NCBI GenBank assembly: GCA_947174235.1
Contig: CAMWID010000010.1
Span: forward strand, 1-58,406
Source of the DNA: an uncultured Porphyromonadaceae bacterium
GTDB taxonomy: Bacteria; Bacteroidota; Bacteroidia; Bacteroidales; Muribaculaceae
Length of the DNA: 58,406 nucleotides
Reading direction: 5' to 3'
Shown piece by piece: positions 56,031 through 58,406 of this stretch. A program made the translations under genes and the position numbers. Every line of letters starts with the position of its first letter. Within the stretch, counting starts at the first letter, position 1. The notes beneath the pieces were generated by a model that ran no database searches, was not told the origin of the DNA, and saw only the letters and a list, made by a program, of their open reading frames with translations.

Positions 56031-56189
56031 TTAGAGTTCAAAATCTTCAAGATCGTCTGCATCCTCAAAAGCTGAGAATGGCATATCAAAATAAATCAAA
56101 GTTCCTTTAAAATCAAAATCAAGATCCCATGTCCTTTGATTTGAATTATTCCCGAAAGATACAAACAGCAAATATTGTATATATATCAA
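56031..56189 (-). CDS. 52-aa acidic small protein, TTG start
   Basis: An ORF beginning at TTG that overlaps the stop of the upstream 270-aa gene (TTGA) and ending 11 bases before the STAS-like start. It encodes 52 residues: a hydrophobic N-terminus (IYIQYLLFVSFG), then NQRTWDLDFDFKGTLIYFDM and the acidic end FEDADDLEDFEL. The operonic tiling supports it even without ATG. It could be an antitoxin-like partner or a frameshifted extension of the 270-aa protein. No family recognised. Confidence 0.5.
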   Translation of the reverse strand: MIYIQYLLFVSFGNNSNQRTWDLDFDFKGTLIYFDMPFSAFEDADDLEDFEL

Positions 56190-56998
56190 ACCGCAAGCTC
56201 AGCTATGATCCTGTCTCTTGAATGTTCCCATGATATCGGGATTCTTCCTCGTTTTTTGCATGTCTGTATCATGGGGGCTAATTTTTCGGAAGCTATTGAA
56301 GTGACAGAGTCATCAATGAGAACGAATTTGTGTTCAACCAGATCTCCAATCCCTGAATCTTCCAGAAGATCAAAATTCATGTTTGATCTTGCAAACCCTG
56401 TGCGGATATTGTTCTGGGTTCTTCCAGAAATAAAATTTATTAATGAGCCTCTACCCTTTTTATTTCGAACAACAGCGCTGAATCTTGCCATCGGTACACT
56501 ATCGCTGAACACTGCATTAAATGTGACCCTGTCGTCCGAAAGTTTTGATTTTAAGAAGTTCTTGGCATGTCTGCTGAATCGATCTGATTCAGTCTGGTCA
56601 CGGAACTCAACCAACGATGTATTAACTGCCACTGATAAGAAATTAGCTAAATCAAAGATTATGTTGGGAACAAGATCCCTGTTTTTAGTTCCCTTATAGT
56701 AATAAAGACCTTTCCCTTCTGCGCCGGGAGTTGTCTTGATCCCGTAGTCGTCCATAAAAAAAGACAGAGCCCTATCGTATATCTTATCAGCATACGGGAT
56801 TTCACAATTGTACATCCCCCCGTGCATCCATCCGCCGTCAGACACTATCCAGAAATCGCCTCTTTGCGTCAAGAAAACGGATATATACATATCAGTAGAA
56901 GTTGGAAACGGGGTAATTATTTCCAGGCTTCCACCTCTTTGCCTAGATTTCCAAAGAGAATTGAATGCATATGTGATTTCAGAAAATATTGTTTTCAT
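56186..56998 (-). CDS. DUF1828/DUF1829-like protein
   Basis: A 270-residue protein with, near the N-terminus, IITPFPTSTDMYISVFLTQR and GDFWIVSDGGWM, the TPF...Y(I)xVxL...G...(L/V)(T/S)D.G pattern of DUF1828 as I remember it; the C-terminal part then corresponds to DUF1829 by length. These domains occur in phages and mobile elements and have no established function. It starts four bases after the 196-aa gene and overlaps the 52-aa ORF. Confidence 0.6.
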   Translation of the reverse strand: MKTIFSEITYAFNSLWKSRQRGGSLEIITPFPTSTDMYISVFLTQRGDFWIVSDGGWMHGGMYNCEIPYADKIYDRALSFFMDDYGIKTTPGAEGKGLYYYKGTKNRDLVPNIIFDLANFLSVAVNTSLVEFRDQTESDRFSRHAKNFLKSKLSDDRVTFNAVFSDSVPMARFSAVVRNKKGRGSLINFISGRTQNNIRTGFARSNMNFDLLEDSGIGDLVEHKFVLIDDSVTSIASEKLAPMIQTCKKRGRIPISWEHSRDRIIAELAV

Positions 56999-57002
56999 AA
57001 CT

Positions 57003-57593
57003 TCAATCTATTTCGTCGAACAAGACGTTTTCATTGGGATCATTAACGTCATCAAGAAAAGGCAGCACCCCTTCAGGACAAAAATCAAAATATAAATCCT
57101 TAGCCCCATTCCCATAAAATTTCAATTGGTTACAAAGATAAGAATACCCTTTGTAAAAATCAAATTTAACTGCGTCTTCACTTGAATAATCCACGCAGTC
57201 CAACGGGAAGGCAAGAAAATAACCGTCCTCACGGTAGTAATGGTAATGCGGGGTAGGTACGCTTGTCAACTGAAGTGGTATTCCGGGAGCCCGGTTTCTA
57301 TGAGTGCCATTCCCCACATCGAGTCTTGCCAAGATCCGATCTTTTAACATATCGGTCATATATGAGAACGAATAATTATATGACGAAGCCTCTCTGATCT
57401 CGCATTGCAGTTCCGTTTTGCCATATGGCACTTCACAATTGACATCAATTGATCCCGCATAAGACTGAGGGTGGTTTTCCTTTTCCTTTATAACATAAAA
57501 ATTTTCAGGGACTTCTTTTTCTTTCTCCATGTGCATATGATAAAGATCGTAGTCCTCAACAATTTTAAGGTTTCGCTTTTGATTTTTTCCCAT
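57003..57593 (-). CDS. DUF6978-like protein
   Basis: A 196-residue soluble protein. A central SIDVNCEVPYGKTELQCEIR is followed by DVGNGTHRNR, TPHYHYYREDGYFLAFPLD and a C-terminal helix (YSYLCNQLKFYG). The H-R-N ... PHxHxYRE ... AFP pattern resembles DUF6978 (from memory), where a histidine/asparagine cluster recurs. Function unknown. It is 44 bases after the repressor gene and heads the cargo genes. Confidence 0.55.
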   Translation of the reverse strand: MGKNQKRNLKIVEDYDLYHMHMEKEKEVPENFYVIKEKENHPQSYAGSIDVNCEVPYGKTELQCEIREASSYNYSFSYMTDMLKDRILARLDVGNGTHRNRAPGIPLQLTSVPTPHYHYYREDGYFLAFPLDCVDYSSEDAVKFDFYKGYSYLCNQLKFYGNGAKDLYFDFCPEGVLPFLDDVNDPNENVLFDEID

Positions 57594-57637
57594 TTTTGTT
57601 CGTTAGTATTGGGGTTATTTGAGGATGGAATGATGGG

Positions 57638-58276
57638 TTAGAAAGGCTTCATGGCGCCCATGACTCGGTAGACCATGGCTATCATGCGAATGGGAATCTC
57701 CTGCTCGTCGTAGTCCTTGTTGGTCGGGATCAAGTTGTAATACCCCTCCCTGGAGCCTCGACCAAGCCTTTTTATCGTGCGCATCCCGTTGGTGGTAATT
57801 ATCCCATAGACGTCGCCATAAGGAAGAAATGAGAAATCCTCTATCCTCTGAAGAGCCACGATATCCCCGTTGCTAATCTCCGGCTCCATCGAATGACCGG
57901 AGGCGTTGCACCACAAAGTCACCTTCTCATATCCCGGCATCCGGATCAGGTAGTCAGGATTCTCCCTGTCAGGAGAGCCAATCTCGTCAAAGCCGAGCAA
58001 GAAGTCCACGTCATAATAAGGAGCCCCCTCAGTGTAAGAAACCTGGGGAGAAGTTTCTTCTTCCTCGCCTCTCACTTCGCCTGTTTTAAGCCAATCTAAA
58101 TCCACATTAAATGCATCAGATATCTTCGCAAGTGTGCCAACTGATATTTTTCGAGATCCATTCAGCATTGCAGAGATAGCAGATTGAGAAGTCCCAATCC
58201 TTGAAGCTATATCATTTTGAGATAATCCTGTTTTTTCAAATATCTCTTTAATACGCCCTATAATATCGTCATTCAT
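57638..58276 (-). CDS. CI/LexA-like phage repressor (XRE HTH plus S24 peptidase)
   Basis: A 212-residue repressor. The N-terminal HTH (residues 8-60) has LSQNDIASRIGTSQSAISAM; the C-terminal S24 domain has the catalytic Ser S129 in NASGHSMEPEI and Lys K169 in RTIKRLGRGS. Such proteins hold the lytic promoter shut and self-cleave or dissociate on DNA damage. The upstream region carries palindromic sites, probably its own operators. It is first in the minus-strand lysogeny operon. Confidence 0.9.
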   Translation of the reverse strand: MNDDIIGRIKEIFEKTGLSQNDIASRIGTSQSAISAMLNGSRKISVGTLAKISDAFNVDLDWLKTGEVRGEEEETSPQVSYTEGAPYYDVDFLLGFDEIGSPDRENPDYLIRMPGYEKVTLWCNASGHSMEPEISNGDIVALQRIEDFSFLPYGDVYGIITTNGMRTIKRLGRGSREGYYNLIPTNKDYDEQEIPIRMIAMVYRVMGAMKPF

Positions 58277-58281
58277 AGCTA

Positions 58282-58365
58282 TTTGATATATAAGTGTTTA
58301 TAAAATATTTTATCAATTTGATATAATTTATATCAAAAATATTTGCAATTATATCATTTTGATAT
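58282..58365. promoter_or_regulatory. Cluster of TATCAA/TTGATA repressor operators
   Basis: At least four related sites lie upstream of the repressor: TTTGATATA at 58282-58290; a 13-bp palindrome TATCAA-T-TTGATA at 58311-58323; a 21-bp perfect palindrome TTTGATATAA-T-TTATATCAAA at 58317-58337; and ATATCA-TTT-TGATAT at 58351-58365. A minus-strand -7 candidate, TATTTTTG (58334-58341), lies between them. They are most likely operators of the divergent CI-like repressor. Confidence 0.7.
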
Positions 58366-58406
58366 TCCCTTTGCAACCGAAAACGGAACAAAACTCGTAC
58401 AAATAT

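Larger units (their letters stand above)
52703..58406. mobile_element. Left part of a prophage or related integrative element
   Basis: From behind prfC to the window end the gene style changes: a tyrosine integrase, then short unrecognised genes mostly on the minus strand and a CI-like repressor with operators, the usual layout of a phage integration-lysogeny module. No tRNA is present at the junction. The exact att core was not identified and the right end lies outside the window, so no structural phage genes are visible; a conjugative or satellite element remains possible. Confidence 0.7.

Noticed and set aside
1..58406. CRISPR arrays or rRNA/tRNA genes
   Set aside because: No regularly spaced repeats, and no tRNA- or rRNA-like segments were seen in any intergenic region on reading through the window.

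Overview
The window looks like a chromosomal segment from a Bacteroidales (Bacteroidota) bacterium, possibly Muribaculaceae-like (family-level placement is a guess). Evidence: the split glycine decarboxylase gcvPA/gcvPB, a TamL-type lipoprotein of the BamA/TamA family, DUF4922, DUF4924 and DUF5106 proteins, weak or absent Shine-Dalgarno sequences, and repeated promoters of the Bacteroidota form TTTG-N20-TAnnTTTG. No rRNA, tRNA or CRISPR array was found.

Layout. 1-1.6 kb: a secreted leucine-rich-repeat protein closed by a strong terminator. 1.7-14.1 kb: a long plus-strand run with a BadF/GlcNAc-kinase-like protein, a secreted SGNH hydrolase, a DUF5106-like protein, a DoxX-like protein, mnmA, a BFN-UVR protein, argR, a degenerate ArgC-like protein, a short SSB, speA, truA, an EamA transporter and ligA. 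14.3-18.4 kb (minus): sbcD-sbcC. 18.7-22.8 kb (plus): a channel with a non-canonical selectivity filter, a urea transporter, an MFS transporter and a LuxR-type regulator. 22.9-28.7 kb (minus): the complete glycine cleavage operon gcvT-gcvH-gcvPA-gcvPB-lpd behind a canonical promoter and a hairpin-containing leader. 28.9-32.3 kb (plus): a LolE/FtsX-like permease and htpG. 32.4-36.7 kb (minus): a GH35 beta-galactosidase and class I fumarase. 37.0-43.9 kb (plus): a cell-envelope cluster with an amidase carrying a golvesin-like insert, a GT2 glycosyltransferase, a HIT/GalT-like DUF4922 protein and an AmpG-like MFS protein. 44.0-47.0 kb (minus): tamL and a HAD phosphatase. 47.2-52.7 kb: an acyl-ACP thioesterase, a Fur-family regulator, an MBL-fold protein, a macro-like protein, a small membrane protein, a DUF4924 protein and prfC.

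52.7 kb to the window end is the left part of a prophage or related integrative element inserted behind prfC. It has a tyrosine integrase preceded by four helically spaced half-sites, and a minus-strand operon headed by a CI/LexA-like XRE-S24 repressor with clustered TATCAA/TTGATA operators. The genes between integrase and repressor run in the same direction as the repressor, the usual place for lysogenic-conversion or defence cargo. They form two compact modules: a DUF6864-like protein with a two-helix membrane protein, and a coupled series of a DUF6978-like protein, a DUF1828/1829-like protein, a 52-aa sORF, a STAS-like DUF4325 protein and a 36-aa sORF. The three sORFs in this element (35, 36 and 52 aa) are supported by overlap coupling. 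This cargo is the best candidate for an undescribed system; its function is unknown. The element continues past the right edge.

Domain-family names were assigned by eye from motifs and memory; no database search was run.
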